A stretch of DNA of 64,000 nt, taken from the NCBI GenBank assembly GCA_946894095.1, contig OX335644.1, positions 10,769,595 through 10,833,594 of the forward strand, written 5' to 3'. Origin of the DNA: Incurvaria masculella (taxonomy: Eukaryota > Arthropoda > Insecta > Lepidoptera > Incurvariidae). The first letter of the stretch is position 1; every line of letters begins with the position of its first letter. Of the stretch, positions 9,888 to 22,984 are shown piece after piece. Made by a program: the position numbers and the translations under genes. Under the pieces are notes generated by a model. That model made no database searches and had not been told where the DNA came from. It saw only the letters and a program-made list of their open reading frames with translations.

Positions 9888-10574
9888 GAAAGAACAAAGA
9901 GATGAAACGAAATGAAGGCAATGGTAAGTGTTTATTTGATCACCCACACCCAGCGACTCCGGATCGTGGGATTGCGGGCAGATACAAAAGGACGGGATAA
10001 CACATTCTTATGAACTAATATGTCAAGCGTCTTTGTTTTCGCTGTTTCGCTCCATTCCCAATCTCCAGGCGTAGTGGAACGAGTAATCAGCGGAATAGGG
10101 CGGGCGGTAAATCCTATTTACCTCTTATTATTGAAGAACATCGAAATATGTTTTAAGGTGTTATATAATGTATTTTTATTTTGAAACATGGGTTATCATA
10201 GGTAGTCCCAATTAGATATTTTCTTTTCTAGAAACATGCTTTTATTACGCTTGTTTTTATGATTTTATTTAAAATAAGTTTATTTATCTATGCCAATAAT
10301 TTCATCATTCGAAATTAATGCAATGCTGTTGGCGTTGTACGAGTAATTTATGAAAACTACATGTTATATTCGAACGTAGTTTTATTCTTATGTCATATCA
10401 ATCGATGTCATGATGGCGCAAAATTAACACTTGAAAGCCAAATTGTGTTTTTGGATTGCTTAGAATAAAATATTATGAAAAACATTTTTTTTATTAGAGG
10501 CACGTAAGCTTTTGCTCATAAGAAGAGTTGGAAGTGTTGGAAAAGTTGTGGGGTAGTTTTAATTTCTTCCATTT
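9888..10574. other. No gene recognised
   Basis: AT-rich sequence without recognisable domains or repeats beyond short homopolymers. Confidence 0.5.
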
Positions 10575-10720
10575 TATATATTTAACATGTTTCATGGATA
10601 ACCACCAAGTAAGGAAAGGGAACCTACAGTTTTACATGGATTTCGAAACATGGAACAGCTCCAATTCGTGACGAAATGCACTTATCAAACTCAGAAACAG
10701 AAATAAAGTGATGCATATGA
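10575..10720 (-). mobile_element. SINE fragment (tRNA-headed type), minus
   Basis: Contains AACCTACAGTTTTACATGGA and CGTGACGAAATGCACTTATC, the same order as the reverse complement of the copy at 38430-38520. Both ends are lost. Confidence 0.6.
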
Positions 10721-10869
10721 TAGTTTCAATGCGACATTAGGACCACATTAACTTACCATTTTGGATTGGGGCCCACGATTGGACATTTATAAAAGTGGTC
10801 TCGTTTTAGTATATTATTAAATATATTATATTAATTCAGTCAGTCAGGATATTTGGTAAATAGGGCTTT

Positions 10870-11095
10870 TGCTACTCGAAAGTACTGTAATAATGAAGTG
10901 ACCTCCCTTCAAGCCATATCGAATACAATGGTCCAAAATGGCGCGGTCACGCGACCTTTGTTTTGGTTAGTGGCTTGCGCAAAGTCCTGACCTTAATCTG
11001 ATCGAACGGGCTCAGGACACACTGGAGCGAATAGAAATGATCAATAATTATATTCAGGCATTCAGGCTACCATACTTTCCAAAGATTTAAACCAA
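10870..11095 (+). pseudogene. Tc1-type transposase C-terminal relic
   Basis: The frame around 10985-11095 reads PDLNLIERAQDTLER and then a tail. This matches the 'SPDLNPIEHxWDxLxR' block that follows the last catalytic acidic residue in Tc1 transposases. Upstream sequence is decayed and frameshifted. No terminal repeats were identified. Confidence 0.5.
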
Positions 11096-14000
11096 TATTC
11101 CAAAACCAGTTCACGAATATTGTATTAATGAATCTCTATCTTCATTTTTCTTAAGTATATACTATACACGAAAAGTCATTGATTTTGAGTCACTTACATA
11201 TTGACTATATATATATTCTTAATGTCAATTTTTTTATTGGTTTTTAAGCAAAATATTTTGCCGTTAGATCGCGCTATAAAAATAGAAATTTTGGAGCAGT
11301 ATAAAAATCTAATTATTGCGCAACAAATCCAATAAGCCTGAAATTCTAATAAATATGTATATTATATATATTTACATATTTGACATTTACATCTAATTAG
11401 TAATTCAAAATTATTTACTTTTGTGTTCACAAGAAATGTTGTAAGGGTCAGACTGGTTTGAAACACCTTTAATCATTAAATATTTATTCGGCGTTCTTTT
11501 ATAAAATTGTAAGTAACATCTTATTCTAAGGCAGTTTTTTATATTGAAGTACATAAACTAAGACCATGCTGTTTATGTCTATTACATAGATTCGAACCCT
11601 TTCATGAGTTTAATTAATTCTTGAAACAATTTCGCCTAACTTAATTCATTTACAGCAAAACTATTTGTAACTTTACTGTACATATTTGAGTGAATACATA
11701 CTTAAGACATAATACGTACAGATGTAGGAAGTTAGGGCGGAAAGGGCAAGTTTAAGCGCAATAAAGTTTCTAGATTACAACCCTCGATTGAAATTTCGCA
11801 AATTAATTTTGTCGTGCGGACTCGACTGGAAATGCGCGGTGTCATTGCTAGTTTGATCAATATGCACGAGTATGGTAATAATTCTGAGAGAATTCCCTTT
11901 AGAGAAGTTTCTTCATAGAACTTGAATTCTTTATGATCGATCGAGGTGGTCTCGTAAAAGTTTTGATCGACGCTGAAAGATGATATGAAAATTAAGTCGC
12001 CCCTAAATATGCCAAAGCGAATATTAATGTTAACATGAGAACAGAAGGAAATAAAACTAACTCATTTGTATTTTGTGCTTTTAGAGCTTGGAATAGATGG
12101 TTTGAAAAGATGGTTTAAAAGTCGCACAAGGAAGATAAATCGTTGTTAACAAATGTCTACCAAATCATCAAATGTATCATGGATCGTGTTATGTATCCGG
12201 CTCGGCCTAAGACAATATTAATTCGCCGATTCCATACTCCGTTGCTGCCTACGATGGGGACAAACCAATAATACCCTTTCCGATTTATAATATAGCAGTA
12301 GAATTAAGTACATATTCAAAATAATCTTCTTGTTCAATGTTCGTTTAGATTTTCACTGTTTTTCGACATAGCATTTTAAAATATGGATAAGCGTGTTCAT
12401 ATTATTTGATATTTACGGATAAACGGTGTTCAGCTTATTTATTTAGGTCGACGTCCAACACGCTGTGGAAACCATAGACCTAGCATGCGCGCGCAGAGCG
12501 CTTATTGCAACTTATACGTATAGCGTACATCCTGAGCGACGCCGGGTATCGTAGCTAGTAATTTAGTAATTTAAAATAAATTATGCCACCCAATGTTCTG
12601 AAATCAGATCTGTAATCAAATTATATTGCTCTGAAAGGAAATAGGCTGGGTTGGCAAGGCGTGAACAAGACCTCGTAATCCTCTCAAAATGTGTAGGAGG
12701 GGTGAAGAGAATGTATTATGGAGCGTTCATATAATACCTACGCGTGTCTTAATATTATTTTCTGCGCCTTAAGAGATATTTTCCTCAGGCTTCGAATAAA
12801 ATACCCGGTAAAATTTTACTACAGGAATATCGGCATTGGCTGGTCCAAGCTTCCAAATTGTCCCTACCATTGGACTGTTCGTTGACATAGTCCACGCAGC
12901 AGGTGGTCGCCACAACGCTCGTCTTTCCGCGCAGTAACCACTTCCAAGCTAAATTTCCAAGTTAGAGTAGCTAATGTTAGGCTTACTCACCAACGTTTAT
13001 TAACTTTTATCATTAAGTGGGTACTGTACAAAATACGCTCGCCAAGTGTTGCGGATATGCAAATATACCAAAGCAAGCCTCGAAACGCAGTATGCTCCCA
13101 AAATATCGAGTAGACCTTATATAGCGGGCATAAGGTCCAATACTGACCAACAATCGTGACAATTCCAGCAATCTTGAGACACTGAACACTTGGTACCAAT
13201 AATAATTTAGAGATGTGAACTCGTCATCAATGAATATTAAAAAAATCAGGCTTTCGTTTAAAGCAGAAGAAAGAAATTTAATCAAAGTAAATCCGGTTAG
13301 AGCAGTATTGACATTAAGTGATTCTAATATTCCTTTTATGTGGAGAATAAACAGAACTTGAAAGTTACGACGAGAACAGTACGGCAAAGGATCATTTTAA
13401 TGTTATTCGTTTTATTTCAATTTAATCAGAACCAAGAGAACACATATACAATATTGGGAAACGTGGTGATATTGACTGAAATTCCTGGGAAATAGGAATC
13501 ATATTCAAGATTTGAGACAATCGATTTGGCGTTTCCGAACGCTGCAATAATGATGACGACCAACAATTTCTGTCGTTAGCATTACGGTATTTTGTGTATT
13601 TTACCTCGATCGGCGATCGACCGAGTCAGATCTTAGAACCTGTGTTTGTAAATGTGTTTGTCACGCTCTGATTTAGTTAAATATTCTAAAGTTATGGTGT
13701 TCACATATGATACGCGGCTGGAATTTTGTTATAATCCAAATAATAGCTGCTGGCGTAATATTATAACGACCCTTGGAAATATCTTTCTTTGTGCGTTGTC
13801 GCTTCCTTGTCGCGTAGACGCAGCTATTCAAATAACTTGGAGACGTGAATTGCCATTATAACGACAAGAAAAGAAGAGCCATTATTTACAATTTAAATAG
13901 AAAGCCAAATCGTTGAGCCCCTTTTCTTATAAATTATAACTCTTTTTTCGTTCAGTGTAATCGTTTAGGAGCATTTATTTGGTATTTTATCCGTTATATT

Positions 14001-15114
14001 ACTCGTTACATTTTCATTATTATTGTCATTTCTTTTAATGTTATATTTAAATATTTATACCGTACTATTCTTAACATTTTTTTTTATAATGGCTTTGGAT
14101 AAACAGTGTTAAAATGTTTAACTGGATGAAGTGCACGATTTATTCACTTCATCGAAAATTTCTTGAGAACGTACTGCAAATGAGATTATCTTAGAACAAA
14201 ACTCATTATATTATCAACACCATTCGTTGAATAGGTGAAATCAATGACTATAGCGTTTTTAAGGTAGAAAATAGATAGTTATGAAACCATAATAAATCAA
14301 TATATATAGTTGATAATTACTATTCATTTAATAGATTTTAAGATAAAATTGATAGCACGCTTATTATTTATGCAAATAATATTTTATATATTAACAAGCA
14401 GCTTAAATTGAGGGAAGGTGGAAATATTTAGGATGAAAAGAACAAACGCAACCTTGGCAGTTTATTTTGGTGAATTTATCAAGTTCTGACTGAGTTCTAT
14501 CTATTACTTAAAAGAAAATATAATGGGAAAAATTTGTGTTTTTGTACCATGTGTTCCAATATAGGTTTGCGTTGATGGATAGATAAGAAAATAATTAAGC
14601 TAATTTATTAAGAGGCTCAGTATTGCTGATTATTTGCCAGTGTTTAGGCGACATTTCTATACGTCGACCGACATAAACATATTTCTCATAATATGCCCCA
14701 AAAAATTAAAAAACAACTCAATTGATCGGGCACGGTAGTGCCTCGCCGAGTGGATCAAGCGCAGCGTATGAGCGCTAACTTGAGTGCCCCCATATCTGCA
14801 CTCAAAGTCTTTGAGCAGATTTATTTCTGCAACTTCACTATTTTTTTATTCTCATTAATTTAGTAGAGTGAGCCTACGGATTTGTAATGCTCGCGTAGCG
14901 GGGGTGGGAGAGAAATTTCTCATTTATGTAATGGAACCACTTTGACGGAACTTTATTCTCAAGTTTTAAGTTTGTAAATTATCGAATTCATATGATAATT
15001 AAATACAAAGTTTTGATATATTGACACTCACTCAATGATTATCATAAATACTAGGTCTCGTCTGAATATTGACATGCGGGTGGGCTTTATCATAGAAAAT
15101 AAGGAAAAATAATA
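11096..15114. other. Long AT-rich stretch, no gene recognised
   Basis: About 4 kb with only short open frames. Items noticed: a decayed piece of the 294-541 element near 11262-11345; a LINE-tail-like remnant at 12530-12560 (ACGCCGGGTATCGTAGCTAG); poly-A/T tracts. No exon with supportable splice sites was found. Confidence 0.5.
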
Positions 15115-15265
15115 AAAAAACTAGCTAAGGTTTCCGGTTCCGCTCGAGTCAACGTAGAACTCGATTGTAGCGCCACCTAGCGGGCCCAATCTAAGTAATC
15201 TAGGGCTAACTTAAACACAAATAATGTCATCAAAATCGGGGAGAAGTTTAATAACATTCACGTAC
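15115..15265 (+). mobile_element. RTE-type 3' tail repeat, family R2
   Basis: CTAGCTAAGGTTTCCGGTTC, then GCGCCACCTAGCGGGCCCAA and GTCATCAAAATCGG, followed by an ACGTACAGAAG-like end. The same order recurs at 28067-28225, with shorter pieces at 37209-37255 and 44175-44205. This resembles 3' ends of RTE-like LINEs and their SINEs in Lepidoptera (inference from memory). Confidence 0.5.
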
Positions 15266-15504
15266 AGAAGAATTATACATTTGAAGATGAATATTCGGAA
15301 AAATCTCAATTTCATCAAAGATTACATTAATTTAACATATTTGAAAATGCCTGCGCGACTTGTAGCACGGGTATTTCAGCTTAAAAAAATTATGTACAGT
15401 AACCATTGAAATATGTGGTACGTACCTTTGACATAATATCACTGACAATAACAGCAATTGGACAAACCAAAATAGGCCAAAAGTTCCAAAAAAATGACAT
15501 ATCT

Positions 15505-15555
15505 TCACGCCCAATAAACACACATTACCTGTATAATGTGTGTTTATGGGCGTGA
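15505..15555. repeat. 22-bp hairpin
   Basis: TCACGCCCAATAAACACACA (15505) is mirrored by TGTGTGTTTATGGGCGTGA (to 15555), with a single one-base bulge and a short loop. It lies just outside the large inverted repeat that starts at 15571. Confidence 0.7.
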
Positions 15556-15570
15556 TTCATTCATCAGTCA

Positions 15571-16473
15571 TTTTTTCAAGTGGGCATTCAGGGCCAAATT
15601 CGAAAGTATAAAACATAGCGAAAACACTCAAAGGAGTTATGAGGCTGATTTAGATTAAAACTAAAACTGCATTATTCGATTTTTGGAAAATCGCTTTTCT
15701 AGCCGGGAATCGATTTCGTTGATTTTGAGAAAAACATAACATACTGTATTATTACACCAGTCAATAGTGTCGCTTATAAGGAATAAATCTTGTAAAGTAA
15801 TGTCATACGGCCAACTAAAAGAAAGTGCTGATTTTTAATAAACTGATAAAAATGTTCAAGTATTCATGCATTACCCGTAACCTTCAATAATCAAATTGTC
15901 TAAATTATGTTTTTTTTTTCGTTTATTATGGCTTTTAGCCGCAAATAAATAATATAATTTTGAAATTAGAACACGATGTTGTGATGCTGAATGCAGCAGG
16001 TGTGTTGATCTACATTTCGAATTATTTGATTTGTGGTACGGGTAATGTATGAATACTTGAAAATATGAAACAGTTTATTAAAAATTAACACTTTCCTTTA
16101 GTTTGCCGTAAATATTACTTCACAAGAGGATATTTTATTTTTCTCAAAATCAACAAGATCGTTTCTCGGCTGGGAAAACAATTTTTCCAATAATCTAATA
16201 ATGCAGTTTTACGTGTTTGAACATTTTTACGGTATTTCAATCGGCGGGATGAGACATTCTCCTACGTTTCGAGCTGATTGTTCACCCCGTTGTCAAGGAG
16301 GCAGCCGCCACCTTCGTACGCGGCAGACGACTGCTGAGTAATCTCGCGGTAATCTCAAAAGTATCATAATGCTGATTTAGTTTTTATCAAAATCAGCCTC
16401 ATGACTTCTTAGATTGTTTATCGCTATTTCTTATAGATTCGGTTTTGGCCCTGAAGGCCCACTTGAAAAATTT
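15571..16473. mobile_element. Foldback element with arms over 300 bp (family F1)
   Basis: The left arm (about 15571-15882) and right arm (about 16034-16473) are inverted copies. TTTCAAGTGGGCATTCAGGG pairs with CCCTGAAGGCCCACTTGAAA; ATGAGGCTGATTT pairs with AAATCAGCCTCAT; TTCAAGTATTCATGCATTAC pairs with GTAATGTATGAATACTTGAA. The right arm contains about 130 extra GC-rich bases (16229-16360) absent from the left. The central 150 bp is AT-rich with no ORF. A lone arm fragment lies at 58244-58380. Confidence 0.75.
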
Positions 16474-17294
16474 AACCTATATATTCTTTTGTTTGGGTCA
16501 AATTCACAATTAATGATCACCTTAAATTTAAATAACCACGGGCATTGTGATTTTGCCATTTACAATAAAAGTGCATAATTAAGTACACACAAGAATATTA
16601 ACACAAAGCTTCCCTCCACTTGCTTATTGTCTTATTTCCTGCTTACCCGAAATTTTAGCCCCCTTTATTTTATACACTCCTTGAGCATCAATCAAACAAT
16701 CTTAATGCAGAAGGATAAATAATTTCCGGTTTTCATAACATTCGGCAAACCTCCCAAAGGAGGCTCATTAATCACTCGAAGAGCTTGTGGCTGATGGAAT
16801 GAGTCGAGCCTTGAGGGAGAAGGGAACGGAGGGGGGTCATTGTAATAGAAACGTTGAAAGGGATTCAGCTCAAATACGACAGTGTCTATTGACATTAAGT
16901 TAAGCACTCTTGAACCATCGGGCCAGATCCATCAATTATTAAATTATTGAAGGAAATATGAATTAGTTTTTGACAAGGCTGTTACAAAAACGTACATTCA
17001 TTTTTATCGATACATCACAGATACATATTTTTTCTGTGGTATTTTTCCACGATTTTTGGTTTGTTTCTTTAATATTTATATTTTGTTTTAAACATAGGCA
17101 GCCTATTTAGAAAACACAGTTCAGGCTGTTATATTTTTTTATGGATATTGTAAATTAAATGTGTATTGCAGAAGAGGCACAAATGTAGAATAAATGCAAA
17201 ATAAATGCGTTCCTTGAGCAACATTTTCGGAGGTAATCTAACGGACACATTTTGAAACGACGGGGTTAGACAGGAATGTCAATTGAAAAATGAT
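16474..17294. other. No gene recognised
   Basis: AT-rich sequence with short open frames on both strands. No domain or known repeat was identified. Confidence 0.5.
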
Positions 17295-17600
17295 GTTCTG
17301 AGTAGAATCTAGAAAGGAGAGCTAAGATGGTTTGGACACATGGAACGAATGGATGAGGAAAATATTACGAAACATTTTACTTTGCAAAAGTGAGCGTAAG
17401 TATCATGCCCGGGCGGCCTAGAAGAACGTACTATGACCAAATCGAAGTAATTATTCGTAAAGGTCTGGTTCGTAGCACCCGTAATCGCAGAGCATGTATG
17501 AAAAGATGAATGTCTGTAGATAAAGCGAAAGAGGAGTGCTGTGATCGTACCGTTTGGCGCTCTCTCATCTCTGCCTAGCCCTTCGGGAAAACGGCGTGAA
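17295..17600 (+). pseudogene. LINE ORF2 C-terminal relic
   Basis: Frames across this stretch spell RWFGHMERMDEENITK, then RKGLVRSTRNRRACMKR, then a tail near PFGKTA, with at least one frameshift and internal stops. This is the C-terminal block of an endonuclease/reverse-transcriptase LINE family common in Lepidoptera (established knowledge of the motif). It is followed by a TGTATG microsatellite. Confidence 0.6.
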
Positions 17601-18361
17601 TGCATGTATGTATGCATGTATAAAATAATTAGCCACGAAGCTTCCTCCGTGGCGGATAATAATTTGTCCCGCGGGAATAATGAGTCCTTCTTTCTTGCAA
17701 TAAATACCGTTGGCAGAGTCGCCCGCTGGCCGCCGCCGCCAAAAGGATGATTTATCAGTCGCGTACCGCGGTCCAGCTATCTCTTATTTCCACTTACAAG
17801 CGGGAAAATAATATAAATTGACCAAAACCATTTCGGACATGTGTGGATGATTTAGCGTTCAGGTCTTTAGATCGCCGATGATTGGTATGGTGGCATTCCG
17901 GAGCGGATTTCGGATCCGCTCTATTGGACTCTCTCCAACTATGATTTGGCACTGTTATTTTTGTAGGCGATATAGTTAAAATACTTAGAAAAATGACACA
18001 ACATGGCGCCCAAAGCCTGGTTGCTTACGTAATTTTAATGAGGCAACCAATATACTGAAAAAAGAACTAAGAATTTACGTTAATACGAAGGAGAGATATT
18101 GAATTATGGAACTAGCAAGTAAGCAAGATATCTCTACTTATATAAAAGATAACGCCTGTCCACATATTCGGGGTAATGTCTGTAACCACAGAAGAGATTA
18201 AGATGCGGTTTGGACCGATGTAAAGAGTAAATCTCGGGGCCCACTATGTGGAGCCTGAGCGGTATCAAATAAAGTATAATGTCATAGAACATAATAATCC
18301 ACGAGATGGCGCTACGTGTACGTTTAGTCTGCGCTGGCATAAGTAACAAGTGGAATCATAT
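17601..18361. other. No gene recognised
   Basis: Mixed composition with a GC-rich patch around 17700-17790. No exon or repeat could be supported. Confidence 0.4.
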
Positions 18362-18835
18362 TGCATTCTAGGAACGACGACTGTGTCCTTCGCCAATGTG
18401 GCTCTCCTACGCCAGTGTGGTCTTTGAGCATGTAGCCAAGACCAACCTGAAGCCCCACCAGACCCGCCAGAACCGCTTCAAGCGACAGGCGACTGGTGCT
18501 CCCCTCCCTTCTACGTGCGGATCGTCAATCTCCATCGGGACCTTGGCCTTCCAACCGTAGCCCAATACTTCAAAGAAGCATCTACCCGCTACTTTGAAGG
18601 GATCCCTTCCCACCCGTATCCGCTGCTCGTGAAGGCGGCAACGTACGCCACCTTCCCGAGCATCCGACATATCCCACCACAGTGTTTTAGTGGGTAGGTT
18701 TAGCCTAGGGTTAGGTTAGGCTCGCTAAACCAGTCCCACATAACCTCATTCCGGAATCAGGCATGCGTAAAGCATTTCACCTCCCGGACCTCTTGCAGCT
18801 TCCACTGGGCGACTAGGAGGTTATAAAAAAAAAGA
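18362..18835 (+). pseudogene. 5'-truncated Jockey/I-type LINE with A-rich tail
   Basis: A first frame reads MWLSYASVVFEHVAKTNLKP then QTRQNRFKRQATGAP. After a frameshift near 18500, the next frame continues FYVRIVNLHRDLGLPT and SHPYPLLVKAATYATFP to a stop at about 18695. 'LHRDLGxPT' and 'SHPxPLLxxA' are standard near the C-terminus of Jockey-clade ORF2. A 3' UTR of about 120 bp ends in an A-rich tail at about 18823-18840. Confidence 0.7.
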
Positions 18836-19184
18836 AAAAATCATTGGAGCGAAGGCCACTTGAAAGGTTCCAAATAAAATCATGGCAGCATTATATACCT
18901 GCGCTGCACCACAGAATAAGTAACGCCGCCGTCGCGTGGCGGTCGCCGCCCCGGACAAGGAACGCCGCAGTGCGTCTCGTTATCTTCCTGTCTATAGTGG
19001 AATAGGTACAAAAAAACGTGTTGTATGTCTGTCTAACTATGTTAGCAACATTTATCTCCTATTTTTGCTCTGCGCCATCTGTTGGCACAGTTGATATTGA
19101 TTATATATCCATCACTATAGAAATAGCCACTTTCAGTTAGAGTCAGTTAGTTTGAAGTTGAGCGCTTAATTTCGGTGCCTTATT

Positions 19185-19352
19185 TGAGCCTACTGATTAA
19201 TGAGACTTGGTTGAACGAAAAATCATCCACCGCAGAATATAATATTGCTGGCTACGTTTTTTTACACATCCCACGAATATCACGCGGGGGAGGTGTCGGA
19301 GCGTATATTCGCGAGCATTTAAATTACAAACAATTGCACTTCGATATTTTTT
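19185..19352 (+). pseudogene. LINE endonuclease fragment
   Basis: One frame reads LLINETWLNEKSSTAEYNIA and then RISRGGGVGAYIREHLNYKQ. The E-T-W-L and R-G-G-G-V-x-x-Y-I motifs are those of APE-type endonucleases at the N-terminus of non-LTR ORF2. The frame breaks after 19352, so this is a fragment rather than a continuation of the C-terminal piece at 18362-18835. Confidence 0.6.
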
Positions 19353-20074
19353 GATCTACCGCATGCATGTGACAGTTACCAAAAACGTTAAGCAGCACGC
19401 GAATACAGCTCGCTGCCAGAGTGCTTCCGGTTCCGTCCGCCACATGTCCTCGAGTGAACGTATTCTTTGAACATTATAATTTTGGACGTTTTTACTTCCT
19501 AGGAGTGTTTTGTGACCTCTCGATAACGAACTATTGGAACGATCTAGTGAACTTGTGCTAAAGATATTGGATTGAAGTGCGCGAACCCCCACGCTGGTGT
19601 GTTCGCCCATATTCATCAGAAACCCAAGGAATTGGTGTGCTGAGAACTGATGCCATCAACCTGTGAGTGTTTTCCAACGATTTCTTTTGGTTTGTTGTAT
19701 TTTTGACATTGTAACAGAAAATCAACGTGTCCCCACCAGGGATGCCAACTGACACGGGGTGAAAAAAAAGAGTGGGGCCTCCTCACACTTCCCCGGCCAA
19801 TGATGATATCCTTCCCCGTCATGGCGGTAACTGGAAATCCTTAATAAGGTAGGTAATGAAAGAATGTATTTTTTTAACTTTGATACAATGTATTATTTAA
19901 TTTTGATCCAAAAAAAATTAACGAAAGTGTCTTTTCACACATTGGGCCTTTAACGTCGGTGCACTGTCCTGGTAAAATATACGTATCTGAGTCCGAGCCG
20001 GGCCTGGTGCCAGTGAGACAGAGGCGGTCACGGGGCACTGAGAAAGCGACGAAACGGTGTAGTAGTGGCGATGT
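19353..20074. other. No gene recognised
   Basis: Likely further degenerate repeat sequence. Open minus-strand frames are short and carry no motif that I recognise. Confidence 0.4.
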
Positions 20075-20189
20075 GCTCGCCCACTGAAGATAGCGGTGCT
20101 CGTCCACAGAAGATAGCGGCGCTCGTCCACAGAAGATAGCGGCGCTCGCCCACAGAAGATAGCGGCGCTCGCCCACAGAAGATAGCGGC
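20075..20189. repeat. 23-bp minisatellite, 5 copies
   Basis: Units at 20075, 20098, 20121, 20144 and 20167, each a variant of GCTCGCCCACAGAAGATAGC plus three bases. The first copies differ at one or two positions (ACTGAAG, GTCC). Overlapping minus-strand ORFs here are repeat artefacts. Confidence 0.9.
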
Positions 20190-21539
20190 GCTCAAAGTAG
20201 CAGCGCAGTCAGCAGCCAATAAGTAGGTCCCGCAGAACTTCGCCCCCCAACGTAGCAGCTGAAGATTTGATTAAAAGGTGTCACACGACTACCCATAGGC
20301 GTGCGAGGAAGAATAGTGACGGTACTGAACTCGTCCTAGTTGTGTCCATCGATTTCCCAAAGCACATGCGTTCGACAATTTACGGCAATAAAAATAAAAC
20401 ATAACATGCAATTGGAGTAGTAACTCGTACCCAAGGCTCATGCACAATCATTATTAAACAAAAATACAAGACAAATACATCAAGAGACCAATTGAAAATC
20501 AAACATGGCTACTTTACCGGGCACACCGCTTGCTTGTTTTCAGGATTGACACGAAGACGTCACCGGGGCACCGGTTCGAGCAGAAATGGGTGAAAGATTT
20601 TAAATTGCCGGTCAAAAGAATGAAACCAAAAAGTCGATTTCCGGTGGCAAGCAAAGAAAATGAAGTCACAAGTTATGGGAAAATTCACACTCCAGGGAAA
20701 ATCGTGTTAGAATAACCATTTACCAATATCTCTGTACTGTCTAAAGAAGTTTAATAATAATAATGATTAATTAAAGATGAGCTGGATACGAATTTCGCAA
20801 TAGAATGAGCTTAAAACGTTTAACCATGAAGCAAAATCGAGAAGGCTAAGATGTGAATTTAGGATTATTTATATGGCAACATTATCACTGATATGACAAT
20901 CGGAATTCTACTAGTGATCTACCGTCCCGATTGTCGTTAATAATATTCATCGTGGTAGTGTTACGTCAATAAATCTGGTTTGACACTTCTAATAAATTAA
21001 CCATCGTACTTAGTAGGTGGCCCCCTTCGACTCGCATGAGGAATAATATGTCTACCATCCTCTATTGAAGAGATTACGATTCACAACGTAAGCGAGCGTC
21101 TGGAAAAAGAGAAGAATCCCAGACATTCGATCAAGTCAAATATTGCAATCGCACTCACTTACGTTGGCGAACAAAAGTACAAAATGACTTCAGAAAATTG
21201 TCGTGAAAGTAGTTCCGGCCTATTTTGTTGAGAGAAATTCCGTATAAAATATTGGAAAATAGTAATGTAGTAGTATGTAAATTAATATTAAAACCAATAC
21301 GGATTTATAACAACGAAGAAATAATTGAAATAAGACAGTTCGTAGACGGAACTGCGCCACGACGGAAATGTCGCATTATTATTTGTTTGAAAAAAAAATC
21401 ACTACGTGACAGTGTGTCGAAGACTAGAAGTGGTTCTGTTACATCCCTCCGTTCTATCTATTTGCATTAAAATAATTTAAACTACAACCGCATATCTCAG
21501 AGTCCTCTGTGGCTCATACAGGCTCAACAGATTTTGATC
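20190..21539. other. No gene recognised
   Basis: AT-rich sequence with scattered short open frames. I see no domain, splice-bounded exon or clear repeat. Confidence 0.5.
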
Positions 21540-22080
21540 CAGTTTTTTTTTTAAATCAAAATCAAAATCATGTCTTTATTGCCGTTTTTTGCTTAGGTAT
21601 ATGTATATTGGCTCACTCTTAAGAGGTACGTTAGTCAAGCTAAAACTGCCTGGGTAGGCGTGCAATATGACATAGCATGTCCAATAAAACAGTTTTAAAT
21701 TCTCATTAAAAATATATAATAATCGAACGCAATGTAAAATAATTGAGTCAATATAAAATAATAAATTACATTTCTATTAAATTGTTTAGACATATAAATT
21801 ATTCAACAACCTTAATTTTACTTTCAACAACCTTAATTTTATTTCATTAAACAACCTTGCAGCCATGTAGTATAAACTATCTCTAAACAAAGTAGTGCGT
21901 CGTTGAGTACAATATAGTTTTCCCTTCGATCGAGTATTGTATGAGTGAATAGAGCTGGTTTCCCTAAAATATTGGGATTTTTTCTTGACAAAAACACAAG
22001 TTTCATAAATATAGAAGCTAGGAACCGTTAATAATTTCAACCTTTTGAAAAGTGGTCTACAACTATCCATTGAGCGAGAA
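21540..22080 (-). pseudogene. CR1/Jockey-type LINE 3' end, minus
   Basis: On the minus strand, 22070-21786 encodes DSCRPLFKRLKLLTVPSFYI, then YETCVFVKKKSQYF, HSYNTRSKGKLY and YMAARLFNEIK. This is the C-terminal block of a CR1/Jockey ORF2. The 3' UTR (21785-21560) ends in repeated GATTTT units (plus strand AAATCAAAATCAAAATCATG), a short-tandem tail typical of such LINEs. It is strongly 5'-truncated. Confidence 0.7.
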
Positions 22081-22149
22081 TGTGTCAGACATTGCTCTTA
22101 CACATTTTTTTGTATTTTAAAAACTGCTTCTATATTTGTGGAGCGGGTG

Positions 22150-22445
22150 ATTGTTATTTTTTTTAAATTCAACTGCATTCTTGGCTACTGTTACTTTAGA
22201 GAATCATATTACCGTGAAAAGTGATTGGTACACGACCAATCGTTTTCCGGAATTAATGGATGAACTCTGTAAAAATAACCGTTTACGCCATATTAGCTTG
22301 CACCACAATAATATCAGTTCTCACACGGCCAAACAGTTATTTTTTTACAGGTAAAAAAGTATAACTGATAAGCTGTCCTGCATACATTCCCGGGCACCTT
22401 GTGACTTTTTCTGTTCCCAAAAAATAAGAACCAATTTCGCGGTCA
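22150..22445 (+). pseudogene. mariner (DD34D-type) transposase fragment
   Basis: Encodes ENHITVKSDWYTTNRFPELM, then RHISLHHNNISSHTAKQ, and a little later CDFF in another frame. 'VxxDWY' and 'LHHDNASxHTA' are the blocks around the second catalytic Asp of mariner transposases; here that Asp reads Asn (LHHNN). Stops and frameshifts follow. It is a dead relic without recognised ends. Confidence 0.6.
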
Positions 22446-22658
22446 TCGATTTTGTTAAGTATGAAAAACATGTTTCCGAGGTCACCATAGAGGCAACATC
22501 TTTAACGTTCTTACATGGAGGAGTTGAATTAATGATTTACAAATTTATTTATTCGTATGTTTACGCTAAAGAAGAATATTTTGAGAAACAAAAAATATTT
22601 TTTTACCAATCTTAATATTTTTTTCATATTCATTTCGGACGTTTTAGTTCGCGCCGCG

Positions 22659-22984
22659 CAACGAACATAGAAGGACAGAAGTAGCAACCGAAACTCGTTT
22701 GTGTGGGGGCGGCGTAGCCACTTTTACATTGAAAGCGGTAGCGCCGGCGATTCAGTTAGCTTATGAATACACTTACTACTGATTTTCTCGAGTTCTAACG
22801 AAACATAAGTACACGTAAGGACTTCACAGGAAGCTCGCTATTTAATGCAACAAACATTCGATATAGCGCGTCTCGAATTCGTAAGAGAACTACCTACTAC
22901 TTACATATGGACATTTTCCACTAACTCGTGGCTACGCTGCCTCCATACGAACGAGTTCGCTACCCCGTCCTTCGATGCTCGCTG
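22659..22984. mobile_element. hAT-like MITE, family M1 copy 2
   Basis: The left end CAACGAACATAGAAGGACAG mirrors the right end (reverse complement CAGCGAGCATCGAAGGACGG). Inside, AACTCGTTTGTGTGGGGGCG and GGCGTAGCCAC are matched by GTGGCTACGCTGCCTCCATA. There is no ORF of note. This copy shows the inverted structure of the family best. Confidence 0.75.
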
